This document shows, piece by piece, positions 13,459 through 25,760 of a stretch of 64,000 nucleotides of DNA; position 1 is the stretch's first letter, and each line of letters begins with the position of its first letter. Under the pieces are notes generated by a model that was not told the DNA's origin, did not search any database, and worked only from the letters and a program-made list of their open reading frames with translations. Source of the stretch: Centropus unirufus (lineage: Eukaryota; Chordata; Aves; Cuculiformes; Centropidae); the NCBI GenBank assembly GCA_013397695.1, contig VYZI01000123.1:1603836-1667835 (forward strand), written 5' to 3'. The position numbers and the translations under genes were made by a program.

Positions 13459-13771
13459 ATAGAAACAATAGCTTGGAAAAGACCTTTGAGATCAAGCCCA
13501 ACTGTAGCTGTCCACTACTAAACCATATCCCTGAGCACCTTGTCTACCCATGTTTTGAATACTTCTACGGGTGCTGACTCAACCACCTTCCTGGGAAGTC
13601 TCTGCCAGGGCCTGATGATGCTTTTGGTGAAGAATTTTTTCCTAATGTCTAATGTGAACTTGCCCTGGCCCAGGTTGAGGCCAATCCCCCCTTGTCTCAT
13701 TTGTCATAAGGGAGAAGACACCAACGTCCACCTCTCAATCTCCTTTCAGATAGTTGTAGGCAGTGATATAG
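13459..13771 (-). mobile_element. CR1 LINE 3' end, CR1-Y type, antisense
   Basis: Read on the minus strand this is the 3' terminal part of an avian CR1 (chicken repeat 1) non-LTR retrotransposon, closest in my memory to the CR1-Y group. Diagnostic plus-strand segments, in order, are: ggttggaaaagacc-like text near 13471; a degenerate 'ccctgagcacc.tgtctaccc' around 13525-13550; 'gactcaaccacctcctggg' type text near 13577; 'gtgaagaattttttcctaatgtc' type text near 13628; 'cttgccctgg.ccaggttgaggccaat' near 13660; and 'cctttcagatagttgtaggcag' near 13743. Substitutions are frequent, so the copy is old. It is 5' truncated, as most CR1 copies are. Frames at 13518-13700 (-) and 13540-13959 (+) are shadows of this repeat, not genes. 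Exact ends are approximate. Confidence 0.9.
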
Positions 13772-16700
13772 TGCTGTTTATTCCACCCAGAATCCCTGAA
13801 CAATCCACTCCATCAGTAGCCAAGGCACAAAGGACTGTAAAAATTACATTTATAATCTCCGGTTTGGAATATTTTTTCTTAAGAGAAAGGAGATCAAGCT
13901 CACACAGATTTTGGAGAAGAGATATCGTACATGAACTGAGAGAAAATAGACAAACTTAAACCATCCTCTCAACATGGAAGCACAATCCAGAGAAAACTTC
14001 ACAGTTCTTTTCCAGCTCCAATGGGCCTAACAGGTCCCCTCTGACCACACCATTTCTGCAGATTATATTTTAAGTTTTAATGAGACATTATGATCGTGAT
14101 CTGGCCAGAAATCCATTCTGATTTAACTGACAGCAGCATCCAGCTCTCACCAACAGTCAAACCCACACAGCCTCTGCATCATCACTAGTGACAAATTGGA
14201 TATCATCCTTCTCGTGTTTGTTTATGCCATCTGCTTCTCCTTTGCATGGGAGATATGTGGTCTTTTGTGTATATTTGATTTGGGATATGCAACCTATAGT
14301 TTCTTCTGCTTGTGCTGAACGTACCTCACCTGTTCTGTTACCTGCTCTAATATTATCTACTTCTATATTATCTCATATAATTCTGTGTTAATTAAATTTA
14401 TATTTGAAATAACATATTTTAACAGGATTTTAGATATTTGGGAAGTGATATCAGTGTATGTCCATTCACGGTTTATAGGCCAAATCAACATTTCTGTACT
14501 TCTGTTTTAATTATATTTTCATATTACTTTTGTCATTCTTGTCACTACTTATGGAAGTTTAAAAACTCTTTGGGGTAAGTGAATGAAGACACCACCCAAA
14601 AGGCATCATCAAGGCAAGAATAGACAATAAAGGGATTTTATAATTTAAAGTAACTTATACCATTGAGTAGATTGGATGACATTTTGTTATCATAAAGGAT
14701 AGAACACCAGTATTGTTCACAGTGAAGAACTACAAAACAACGGGTCTTGGGTGAATAGCCAGATGGTGTGTTATTCTAGAGAGATTACTCAAATATAATA
14801 ATTCTTTTGGTTGAGGTCTTCAAGATCTGCCTTGAGTGTAAGAATAAACGAAATATTTGGCTTCATCTACTCTCTTCTGCCTTTAATCATTATTTCCTTT
14901 TCACCCTACTCCCTCTAAAGTAATCTTTTACTTAGGTGTGTCTCATGACACATGCTTTTGACCATTCCTTCCTACTTTAAGGAAATGTTAATTATGAGGA
15001 AACAGCCTTACCTAACCCCAGTAATATAATTCATAGAGAATGACAAAGATTTAAAAGCTATAATTAATTAAGATTTAGCCACACAAATAAATAGAGGTTC
15101 AGCTACAGCAGGAAAGACTACTTCGGTTTACAAATCAAAATTTATTGTGAAAGTAGCAAGAAAATACTGGTGCATTATACAAATTCTGGCACATTTTGGT
15201 GGGTTGCAGTCTTGCAATTTATGAATGCCTTTGAATATAGCAAGAAAAGGCATCTCCTTAAGACTTTTATATTTCAATACCTAAACATTTCTTAGAGCCG
15301 ACAATGGTTTGAACAGTTTTTTATTCCTGTAATTTTTGCATTAGTGTTCTTTATTTCTGTGACTATTTCAGTATCAGATGCACAGTTTCTTGCTGGCAAG
15401 CACTCTCCATAAACTCAGATAACAGTAAGTTCCATATGCTGGGAATACCATAATCTTGAATTCAATTAGTATGTAATTCCTTAAATATCACTGAATTCGC
15501 CCACTTACATATCTACTTGCAGTCCTCGATCTGGAGGAATCAAAATTTTTTCACAACCTGTGGTCAGTAGAAAGATGAAAAAGTCTGACAATATTTTTGG
15601 GGGTTTTCCTTTCCTTTTTTTTTTTTTTTAGCCGTAGATATATTAATACATTAGCAGAATGATATTCTGCTCTGATTCAACACTGTTATTCTAGGAAAGG
15701 AAGGAGGGTTGATCAGCACATTCCCTTGGTTGTGTAGGTAAATGTAGTTTTGGCTGATCTCCCACCACGATCTGCTCAGGTACTTCTATACATCTGTGCC
15801 TACAAGTACCATTTTTACTCATTTTTTCCCCTCTGTTTTACCTTAACTTTCCTCTTAGTCCCAGATAGTTAACACTTACGTACTGTTCCATCTCTGCCAC
15901 TATTATAAACTGATACCACACTATATTACACATATACAGTATAGACGTACTTATCAGAATATGACTGTCAAGACTCCCTTTATAGTTAAAAGATAAAAAT
16001 AGGGAATTTCTGTCATACCTCACCCCCATCCTTATGTAGAAACCAAAAATAGATCACATGAATCACAGCTTAGAAGTTCAAATTTTTCTCCAGTGAGTGA
16101 CTGACTATAAATGGAGACAAGAATGACTCAAATAGTTATCTGTTTTGTTGCTGTTCAAATTAAGAGGCTAATATATATATTCTTTTTTCTTACTGACTTT
16201 TTTTACTGCTGATCTCATGCTCTCTTTGCTCATCCTTGCATGAAGCATTTTTGAGGCAATTCTTTACCACATCTACTTCTTCCTCATTTTTACCTTTTTT
16301 TGATCCTTCTGTTCAGGCAGGAGAGGAATAATGGAACCAACTCTTTCACAGATATAATTTTATTTTTCTTAAAGCTTTGCTGGACAAGTAGGAGTTATTT
16401 GCTTCAGTAATTGAGATTATATCAAGGAGGCTAAGAAGAAATTCTACATGAAGTCAGGAAAATTTTGAACACACATACCTCACTTGTAGGTGACAGAGAA
16501 GCAAGAGAAATGATCCAGTAATTAATACAATTCCCTATTTAATTTGGTGAGGCTGAAAGGCAATGATCAGGTAAGAGACAATAGCAGGAGGCAACAGTAG
16601 ATTTACAGATTACTTCTGTACAGAACACTCATCCAGACTGGACTTCCTGAATTCTTTGATTGTAATAGTAGATAAGATGAAATTTTTGTTATTGTTTCAG

Positions 16701-17958
16701 TTTATTATTCCCATATTTATTACCACACTAGCTATGACCAAAATATAGTGCCACAGGAAAGAAAGTTGCAATTTAAGTCAACAATTTATTTTACTACTTT
16801 CATATTACTACTATTATTTATAAACACTCTTCATCTTGGATGTTTCCCTATAATATTCAGGCTTTGAAAAATAGAATGTTATGGACTCTAAACAGTGAGA
16901 TTACTATAAATTTCTTCAGTATGATATAGGCAGCGTACAGATGTATTAGCTGTTTATAGTGTATAATGCTGCCACTAAATACACACAGAAGGTCCAGGGT
17001 AGAAATGATCTCACGTTAAACGACATTGCAAAGTAATATATGGCTACACAAGAGTGCATTCACCAAAACAGATTAAAGACTCATATTGTATATGAGTCCA
17101 ATGAGGGCCTGTTGGCCCAGAGTCCTTCACCTAGATTGTGTCCTCTGCAAATTAAGAAAGATCCTCAAGATGATGTATGTCTCTGAAAACACTCAAATAT
17201 TATCCATTCTCAATAGCAGGCATCTTGCCTAGCTTGTATCTTGCAAGCTCTCAGGCTTCCACAAACTTTATTACTGTCGAGAACTTAAGGACAATATCTC
17301 TGAACTCTCTAATGGCTTCTGATGACTGTAAGAATTGTGTATAACAGGCCTCAGAAAATTTAAAGTTCACAGGATTAGTTCTATAAAGCTCATATGAATA
17401 AGATTTTAATAAGAACCCTTGACGGATTTGTTCAACTCCAGGCAGGAAATTATGAGATATGGTACCTCAGGGATCAGCCTCATTCCTAATATAGCACTGC
17501 CTCACTCATTAATCACATAGCTTTAAGCACTCAATATTTATTGAATAGTGCAAAAAAAAAATACTGAGAAAACTTATAACAGTCTAAAAGTGCTGTGAAG
17601 CACATGCTGAGTATGTCATAACTATACTGTTAAAATGGTGTGTGTACTTGCATAATAGGGGCAGTAGAATAATTTTATGACCTCCTAGGACAAGAGAAGA
17701 CAGGAGTTTTTTCCTGCAAGCAGGAAACAGAACTGCAGCTATCCCTATTAAAATAGTGTATGTGTAAGTTATAGCCATTCTGAAATTATCCTATTCTTTA
17801 ATTGCAAAAGATATACTGAAGTAGACTCTTCAAAAGAAGTTGATTTGATTTTGGTTTTGGTTTTCCTATGGAGAAAATGCAGGACAAGTTACATAGAGCA
17901 CTCTAAATTGCATATACAATCAAATAACAAAATATTTTAATACAATGTTGATGTTTTC
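13772..17958. other. AT-rich unique sequence, no gene seen
   Basis: No gene is supported between the CR1-Y fragment and the first gap. A T14 run is at 15616-15629 and a T15 run (left of the CR1) at 13357-13371. The segment 13990-14060 is mildly GC-richer but matched nothing I know. Short frames (14188-14391, 15838-16029, 17584-17778) are without domain support. Confidence 0.55.
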
Positions 17959-18014
17959 NNNNNNNNNNNNNNNNNNNNNNNNNNNNNNNNNNNNNNNNNN
18001 NNNNNNNNNNNNNN
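17959..18014. other. Assembly gap (56 N)
   Basis: Fifty-six N bases. The odd length suggests an estimated gap in a scaffolded draft rather than a fixed-size placeholder. Both flanks are very AT-rich, a common cause of short-read dropout. Confidence 0.99.
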
Positions 18015-18516
18015 AATTTTAAAATATTATTTTCTGAATAAACATGCTGGTACAAATTATTGTGTAACTCCTATCTGTGTTGAGGACAGATTACATATGA
18101 ATCTGCATTAACTTTGAAGTTGACGTTATGTGAAATGATATTAAGTTCATCAATGTTGAGTTCAAAGAAAAGAATTCAAGAAAATTAGTACATTGCAGCA
18201 GTGATTGTACTGTGCAATCTGGCAGTCCTCTCTTACCAGAAGAACAAAGACTAATACCCAGAAACATTAAACTCCCAAGGTGAAAGAGGTTTAAAGCAGT
18301 AGATTTTAAACCACAATACATCACAGAACTCTGTCCAGATGACATGTATATTGTAGATGTATTGCTAATATATGTTTAATACATTTTTTGTGTTTATTGG
18401 ATTCGACTGATTTGCAAAGGAAGGAGAAATTGAGAGAATGGGAGAGCAAAATTTAAGAGGAAAGTGAAGGGTACAAGAATAGACATAATGGATTTTTTTT
18501 AAAAAAGAAGTGAATA
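18015..18516. other. AT-rich then purine-rich sequence, no gene seen
   Basis: The left part is AT-rich unique DNA. From about 18410 the plus strand becomes strongly purine-rich and leads into the GGAA microsatellite, so the strand asymmetry extends well beyond the perfect repeat. A frame at 18091-18345 (-) has no domain support. Confidence 0.55.
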
Positions 18517-18590
18517 GAAGGAAGGAAGGAAGGAAGGAAGGAAGGAAGGAAGGAAGGAAGGAAGGAAGGAAGGAAGGAAGGAAGGAAGGA
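18517..18590 (+). repeat. (GGAA)n microsatellite, about 18 units
   Basis: A perfect run of the tetranucleotide GGAA/GAAG covers about 74 bases, then breaks at tggatcagtg. It sits in a wider purine-rich stretch (about 18410-18720). Each unit contains an ETS-family core (GGAA), and tandem GGAA arrays are known to recruit some ETS proteins, but nothing here shows that this one does. It should be highly polymorphic in length. Purine-only strands of this type can also form triplex (H-) DNA. Confidence 0.97.
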
Positions 18591-20196
18591 TGGATCAGTG
18601 AAGGAAAGAAAAAATCTAGAAATCATCAGTGAAACAAGAGGGGAGAAGGGATAGGGCCACTAGTGAAAAAATGAAGCAAAATAAGGAAGAAAAGACAGCT
18701 GAGTTCACAGTCCCATAAACCTGTGAATTTTAAATGCGTACCATCCAGCTGCTGGGATAGGGCCAATGCATTGCCTGGCTAAATGAAAAGCAGTTGGCAT
18801 CCTGATATTTAACATGTGATGAACATCCAATATGCAGCACTTGATCCTATGCCAGGAACACGCTATGGTTTGGAATTTCTAGCAGCCAATCAGGATACCC
18901 AGTTACTACTTTCTTTTATCATTTTAACTGCATGTCCTGCACCAAAGAATACTTAATCCAGCTGCATACGGATTTAGATGGAATAAATTTCTGATTGTTT
19001 AAAACAACTGCTCAAAATCAGTCCATTAAAACATAAATTCTCCTTCAAGCAGAAACCTTTTTCTTAGATCAAAGAGATATACTCGTTCCATATTTTTAAT
19101 TCTTTAACAAAAAATTCAGATCAGTCAGGAACCATATTTATTTAATTACATATACATGATAGCCTTCAGGCAGACATGGCTATCAGGGGTGGCGCCAGAA
19201 GTACACCACTTGTCTTTGGCAAGCTCTGACTTTATGATCTTGCAGCACTAATCCATTCTATCATTCCAACATCAAGAGCAGTCTCCAATCAATAAGAAAG
19301 ATATGGTTTTATCTTAATCGTTATTCCTTTACTAGTGAGTACATTTCTTTTCAACTGGTAGCACTTATGTCTTTGCAATGCATGATTAGGAATGATACAC
19401 TTGTTCTATCCTTCTTAATACTGCTATTTAAAGTTTTAAAGTGATGCTTGCAAAATCTCACTTTTCTAGGTCTCTTTGCAATCTACCTCCTGATCTGTTA
19501 GAGTTATAATTTGAGAAAAAGCTGTTTAGTAAGGGAGTAAAAGGAGATAAGCAATAGCAGGATGAGATGTATTTTAATTTCCCCTTCCTATACCTTCTTC
19601 TCAATACCAATACAAATTTTTATCATTTTCAATCTCTTGCATCTTTGTTGTGCTAAAGGACATTTATCAATGTCTGACTAGAAAAACCTGCAGAGTTCAA
19701 AATCTGAAAGATGACCTATGACTCCATAGTAACAGTTCTAACATAGGAAGTCTAATTTGATAATATAGTTTTTTACTTCTTTTGAATTTACATGAGGATC
19801 TGTAGGCACTCACTTCTGTTTCTGTATTCCAGAAATGCTGCAGATACATCCATGAGCATTATTCAGAATTATTCACATAAGAAAGTCTGTCACATTAGCA
19901 ATTGGTGGACTCTTTTCAAAGTACTATTTTTTTTTAATATGTAATGGGGTCTCTCTAAGTAGAAATATTCAAGCTATTGAATATTAGGAACAATCCAAGT
20001 GGGATAATACCCACTAGTCCTGCACTGGCCCTTTCAGCAGTCTTCAGTATGGACTTCTTTTCCAATGCTTGTTCAGGGTTAAGAACAACATTGCAAAATT
20101 GATGAATTATTCAAGTGAGAAAAGATTTTGCAGCACAGTTATTTCACGATTTTTAAATAAGGTCACACACTGCCAGGTCAAACTTTGCTGCTGCTG

Positions 20197-20218
20197 AATC
20201 TCTATGAAGATAGAGATT
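20197..20218. repeat. Perfect 9-bp hairpin, 4-nt loop
   Basis: The arms aatctctat (20197-20205) and atagagatt (20210-20218) are exact reverse complements around the loop gaag. It is too short for a microRNA precursor, and no further pairing extends the stem. Confidence 0.85.
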
Positions 20219-21185
20219 TTTGTTAAGTTAATTCTAACATGAGGTCAGTCTCCTTTTTTTCTTTGATGTTTGCATATAAGATTTTCATCCAGGTCTCTGT
20301 ACACAGCATGAGATGTAATTGTGAGTAAGTTCATATGAGCACTTTGTATCTGACAGAGAAAGACTTGCCTTTAGCTCCACAAGCATTCTGAAATGATGAC
20401 GATATAGTCACTGGAAATTTCTCTAGTATTCTCTGCTTTTTACCAAAAGAAATTACATTAGGCCCAACTCTATTTTGGTATATTTAGTTCTCTTGCTGTG
20501 AGCTTTTGGCACACTAAATAAAATGCCATAATTCTTCACCTGCTGTAGAATATGATGAAACAAATTGCATTCTCAGCTTTAACCTCCAAAGAAAATAAAA
20601 AAAACCTACAGAAATAAGATATTTTCTATATTTTAAGGGTGTTTTATATATTTTGTTTACTAAGAATTGGCACATTGTAATTGGACCTTTTAAAGTACAA
20701 AACAAGGCAGTTTAAGGAAGGTGGTGACCATATTCCAATGAACATTGGTAATAGTTTCTGTGAGCTCATTATTCTGCAGAAAATTAAGCAGCTCTATTTC
20801 ATACCACAAACTTTGCCTTAGAAAGCACAGTGCTTTTATTCCTCCAGTGACTTTGATAAAGATACTACACTGTGGTTATTGCAAGCATGTGACCACAACA
20901 AAAGTCTTGTATGACTCCCAGGGGCAGCTCAGGATGAGTAAGCAATTCCTATCACTGTCCAAATCTACATTCCAGTAAGAGATTATGCTTTTTTGTACAG
21001 CCTCGTGATTACTGCCATTCCCTGTCCCCTAACAAAAACATTGTTATTATTTCCTACACATCAGGAGACTTAATGACTATCACACCTAACACTTAATCGT
21101 TTCTTAGAAATAAGAAAGAATTTTCCTGGTGATTTTCTATTTTGGTCCTGGGTGGTGATGAACATGTGCTGAATTTCATAATGAG

Positions 21186-21206
21186 CCTCAGTTAAACTAA
21201 CTGAGG
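21186..21206. repeat. Perfect 9-bp hairpin, 3-nt loop
   Basis: The arms cctcagtta (21186-21194) and taactgagg (21198-21206) are exact reverse complements around the loop aac. It resembles a palindromic binding site (CAGTTA/TAACTG, MYB-type cores in opposite orientation) as much as an RNA hairpin. No neighbouring feature decides between these. Confidence 0.85.
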
Positions 21207-24200
21207 GCTTCGTTCAATCCAGGATGTCACAATAAATTTGGAAACAAAGAAAAGTGTTTCCAAGAAATAAATGCTTTTACTTATCACAAACAAGCCAATT
21301 CACTGAGTACTTTACTGGGAAACCAATAGAAAGATAGGAATTTACTCCAGTGAATACACAAGACTTCCCAATCTATGGTCCAAGCCTGAACAAAGAAAAA
21401 TTAAGTTAAAATCTCTTAGTAATAGCTATATTTTAGGGAACTTTCATGAGACGAGCTACATCCTGAGGTGGCATATCTCATAATCCAGGCAGTTTTAGTA
21501 TTTACTGACATCTCAGTTCAGGTCTGTTTTGGTAAATCTACTCTATAAACTTGAACTTGCTGAATAGTAGACTGCTTCCCAAATCAGAAGCACTATAGCT
21601 TTGTAATTGTGGAATGAGTCAGTTAGGGCAGAGTGTCACAGCACCACTGCTGTGCTTCTTCCAGATCTGGGCTAGTTTGTCTACATTGAGTTGTTTCATT
21701 CTGAGTAAGTATATATAAATTGTCTGAACATTGTATTCTATAAACACAGCAAGAGAATAGGAAAGCTGTCTTAGACATGTGTAAGTACCATGTTTATGTG
21801 GAAGTGAAATCTAATTTGCATAATATTTTATGTCACCTCTCATTAACACCGTTTTATGCTTCTGATGTGGAATCTGAAGCAGCATAATGCTCATCAATTA
21901 CGAGCCATAGCTTTCCCATCCAGATGCTGTCAAAGAAGCTTTCTCCATATCTTCCTATTTTTAGGCCACAAAATACAGAACAATTGACTTAACCGTTTCA
22001 AGTACATCTTTGTTACATTACACCCTTCTACCTTTCAGGCAGGAAAAGCTTGTAGATTGATTTCCTTACATGTCTGCTTGTATAAGCTTTCCCGATACCT
22101 GCAAATTTCAAACTCTGCTTTAACTTTAACACTTCTGTTCACCTTGCCTCCAAGATCTACTTCAGAAGAGCCAGCTTGCAGTACCAGTTCAACTTTGACA
22201 GGCATAAAAATGTGCACCAAGGTATTAAAAAACTTACTTCCTCTGGAGCCCAAATAGAAAGCTGACCTGAAGCTTAGTTCATGTTACACAAACTGCAAAA
22301 AAATTTTGTTTTACAGTGGTTTCTGTATAGGGATGGTCAAAAACTGACTAAGAACATCACATCTAGCACCTCTTTATCTGTTGTCACTCTGTTGCTACAA
22401 GCACTCAGTGCTCTCTGGATTATACCAACTTAGAATGGTCTCAAGCTGTTGAAGATTTGTTTGGACCTCTTATTTTTCCACTGCACATGTAGAAATAGAT
22501 GAATTTTTTTGCTAAGTTTATCATAAATCTAGATGACAATATATGGGGATATTTTTCTTGATAGCTTGGCATTTTTTATGCCTATTTACTTAGGGAGTTA
22601 GGATTTTCTCTGTTTTTGTTTTAGCTTTGTTTTCGCATTTTATTTCTTTGGGGTTTTTTTACTTAATAGACTCATTTGTTTTCTTCCTACTAATCTTTTA
22701 CAATACGGTAGTAACATTACAAGTGGAAATAAGGATTAGTGTATACATTAATAAATGGATTATAAATTCTCCTATTTGTTTATTGCAGAGAATACGTTAG
22801 CACAAACTTATGGAATGCCTGACGTGATCTCAGGCTATGCCTGGAGTCCCATATGTTATTAAATAATGTTAATATGTTAAATGCTTGGCAAGGATAGAGA
22901 GGTGAAGGTGCAGATAGAGGTAGGTTACAGACAAGTCTAGCCAGTTGCAATCATGACAGATGTCTTTGAGAATCTGTTGAAGAGCTCTAAATGCAGAGCC
23001 AGACACACCAGTTTAATCCAATAACAGATTTTAGGGGTAGTTGATACAACGTTCTGGAGAGCTGCCAAGAAGTGTCGGATGGTTACATTGGACTCTTCCA
23101 CGTTCAGAAGCAGCTCCGTTTCATTTCCAGATGGGTTGCATTTAACTTATTTCCACAGTCATAGAAGGGTAGCAGGATGGGGAGGGAGGCTGCCGAGTCT
23201 TATCTTCAGTTCTAGTCCTAATATTGATGTTGCTGTGCCATGTTTCAGCACAAGAATTATTTATAAAACACATATTAATCACAGAGAGTGGACTGACTAA
23301 TTAAATTGACAGTAGGTTTCTGTAATTAGACAATGTTTGGGTAACATTTCAAATATGAAGAGAACTGTACTGATGCTATAATAATTAGTAATCATTTGAT
23401 CCTGGGAGCTCAAGAAATGACCATAATACACACACCTGGTTATCTGCCTTTAAGCAACTACATAGTCACCTTTCCTTTAATAGCATTTGGTGAGGTCTTC
23501 TATTTAGGTATTTACACTGACCTGCTAGATTTGAAGTGGTTTATTTGCCTCTGCTAATCATTTGATCTCTTCTTACCCATTCCTGTTCTCTCACTTGGAA
23601 ATATAACAAATGGAAGATGGGCGTGAATAGTTTAAATCAGTTTGTGATCTGGTAAGAGAAAATTAGACATTAAAAAGAAGCTGTTGCCGTCAAAGAGAAA
23701 CAACGGTCTGAACCCCGGCCCTGCAGGACAGAATGACTGTAGAGCATGACAGCCTCATTGTGTTTTAAGTATTATCTCAAAATTTCTCATGCAGGTAAAA
23801 TTGCTGTTCAAGGCAATGGAAATCTCCTTGAAGGGAAAATATTCTCAACAATATATTTTTGAACCCTTGGTGCCGAGACTTAGTGACTGATACATTTTTA
23901 TGAAGACCATTCTCTCTATTTTAGAAATAGTAGTTTCTGCAGGTGCATTTTTATTTAGCCATGTGTGAGGGTGGTTAATCTAAAAATGTATCTAAAACCA
24001 GATGAGAAACTAACTTTCTTCCATGTATTGGCCTGATAGGTGAATCAGGAATTTATAAATTGTGTAAATTAGTCTCATTGCACCTTTGTTGTGCTTGAAA
24101 ACAAAACTTCAGATCTAATTTCACTGCCACAGGATACAGAAGAACCTTCCCTCAAGGATGAACCTATATATATGAGAATGCTTCTCCTGCTGACACTTTA

Positions 24201-24639
24201 TCATTGACTTCACAAGTTTTTTTGTAGCAGAGGTTTTGGCCATCAACTTGGTTTTGAAGAGAAATGGAAGGAAAAAAAGGAGGAGAATATACAAGAATTG
24301 TCTGAAAATGGTGGGAAGTATAGAAATGTATAAATCCAAAATTAAAAAGGTCTTTCTGTTAAATCTGCCCAAATGCTTTCAATTGGTTGAGTTTAGAAAG
24401 ATTAAGAATATAAGCAAAGAAATCAATACAGTGGAGGAAAAACTAACCACTCCCATGAAATCCTGACAACGCCTGAAGTTTAAAAATAGTCAAGCTTTTC
24501 AACGTGAAGCTTAAATACTATGTTTAGGTTTCTATCAAATGATGCCTTCAGGTACCAGTGTCACTTTATTTAGTATTTGTTGCAGTTTACCATGTCCAAC
24601 AAATGGATTTACTTTATTTACAGCTTCACACCCTGTAGC

Positions 24640-24870
24640 TGTTCATTATTAAAGGAAACCAGGGGCCCTAACAGCTTGAGAGATACTCTTATTTGGGCTA
24701 CCATAGCAACGAGTATGTGTATTAAAGTATAGGTCACATGGCTTAGTTTCCTAAGGCTAATTAATTTCACTAATTATGGCCTCATACCAGCTGCAGAATG
24801 TGTTGGTGACCTAGTGAAATCCGCTGTGGACAATTCTTTTCCACAGTAAGGTGGTATGACCTCCTCATGT
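24640..24870. promoter_or_regulatory. Candidate enhancer-like block with RFX X-box and homeodomain cores
   Basis: The block contains a near-perfect RFX X-box (24697-24710, annotated separately), then, about 55 bases to the right, two TAATTA/TAATTAT homeodomain-type cores, followed by CAGCTGC (E-box). No open frame crosses it. Motif clustering of this sort is typical of conserved vertebrate enhancers, and RFX plus homeodomain sites suggest neural or ciliated-cell activity. That is inference; conservation and chromatin data would decide. Confidence 0.3.
24697..24710. promoter_or_regulatory. RFX X-box-like site
   Basis: The 14 bases GCTACCATAGCAAC match the palindromic X-box consensus GTTRCCATRGCAAC at 13 of 14 positions; only the second base differs. 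Both half-sites are present with no spacer, the high-affinity form bound by RFX-family winged-helix proteins as dimers. Single chance matches of this quality are uncommon in 64 kb. Occupancy is unknown. Confidence 0.5.
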
Positions 24871-25384
24871 GTAAATATTAATGTCATTATAAGCATTCCA
24901 TGCAGTATGTACAGAAAACAAACACTGCTGCATTATAAGAGACTGAACAATGAAGATGCTTAGTGTAAACATTTAAACCTTCTTCCTTGCTTTCTCTATC
25001 ATCTGTCAGTATTAAATAGTTTATAAAGAGCTGAGTAGTTAAGCTTAAAAGATTGTCATTGAAAGGTTGTTTAATTCACAAAGGATTTATGAAGCACCCA
25101 CCACTTAGGGCAATGCAGATAAATATATATTTAATATAGTAGTATCTACCAAGCAAGTTAAAGCTAGCTAGCTCCAGCTGTTTTATTTTTCAGATGTTGC
25201 AAAAAAAAAGAAAATAAAAAATTATTTTATGTCACAAATAGCATTGACTACATTACAATTTAGAAGACCCTAATCCTACTGCTTTGTCAGTACAATTGAG
25301 ATAATTTTAGCCCTTCACCCCATATGCAGTTTGATCTCTGTTCTAACAGAAAAGCAGGTGTCTACCTTGGCTTTGGGGAGCAAT
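24871..25384. other. AT-rich unique sequence between two candidate regulatory blocks
   Basis: No gene is seen. The stretch contains a short A-run near 25200 and the tagctagctag-like text near 25166. It simply separates the X-box block from the homeodomain-rich block. Confidence 0.5.
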
Positions 25385-25760
25385 TAACAATTCATTTTGT
25401 ATAAAACCACAGTGTCTTGCTGGCAAATCTAATTGAAGTAAATAAGACATTTTCAATCAGCTAGGAGAAGGCATTAAAACAGCCTTGCAAAATTGTCATG
25501 ACAAATTACCAGCCAAAGCACAAAACCTCCTCAGACGGCCTTTGCCATGGTGATTAATGAGAATGAAAAATTAATGATATCTTACTGGCCTGTCAAATGA
25601 AAATAATGCTTTCTCAACTGAATAGAATTTTGTGAGGCAGCATTAAATCATGAGAAATTAATCAAATACACAAAAATATATGTTTTTTTAGCATAATTAT
25701 TAGCAGTGCTCTTTGCCCTTCAGCGTGAAAAGAAGTTTCATTCTGCTCTCATCCCCTCAG
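25385..25760. promoter_or_regulatory. Candidate conserved non-coding element rich in homeodomain cores
   Basis: This block holds a dense set of developmental-type motifs: the perfect 12-bp palindrome ttgtcatgacaa at 25493-25504 (two TGTCA/TGACA cores, MEIS/TGIF-like), GATTAATGAG near 25552, AAATTAATGATAT near 25569, GAAATTAATCAAAT near 25656 and AATAATTAGCA near 25695. The text has few simple repeats and no long frame. It looks like conserved non-coding elements that flank developmental genes. I cannot align it, so the call rests on appearance and motifs only. Confidence 0.3.

Larger units (their letters stand above)
18591..24639. other. AT-rich unique sequence with scattered small hairpins, no gene seen
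   Basis: No gene is supported over six kilobases. Two perfect 9-bp hairpins are annotated separately (20197-20218 and 21186-21206). The interval 21825-21930 contains ATTAAC, ATCAATTACG and TTTATG cores and has a conserved-element look, but I would not call it without alignment. The frames at 22035-22253 (-) and 22057-22257 (+) overlap each other on opposite strands and have no known domain. The segment 23690-23740 carries a few CpGs but no island. Confidence 0.5.

Noticed and set aside
13540..13959. 139-codon plus frame
   Set aside because: Most of it lies over the antisense CR1-Y 3' end and its flank; no independent support.
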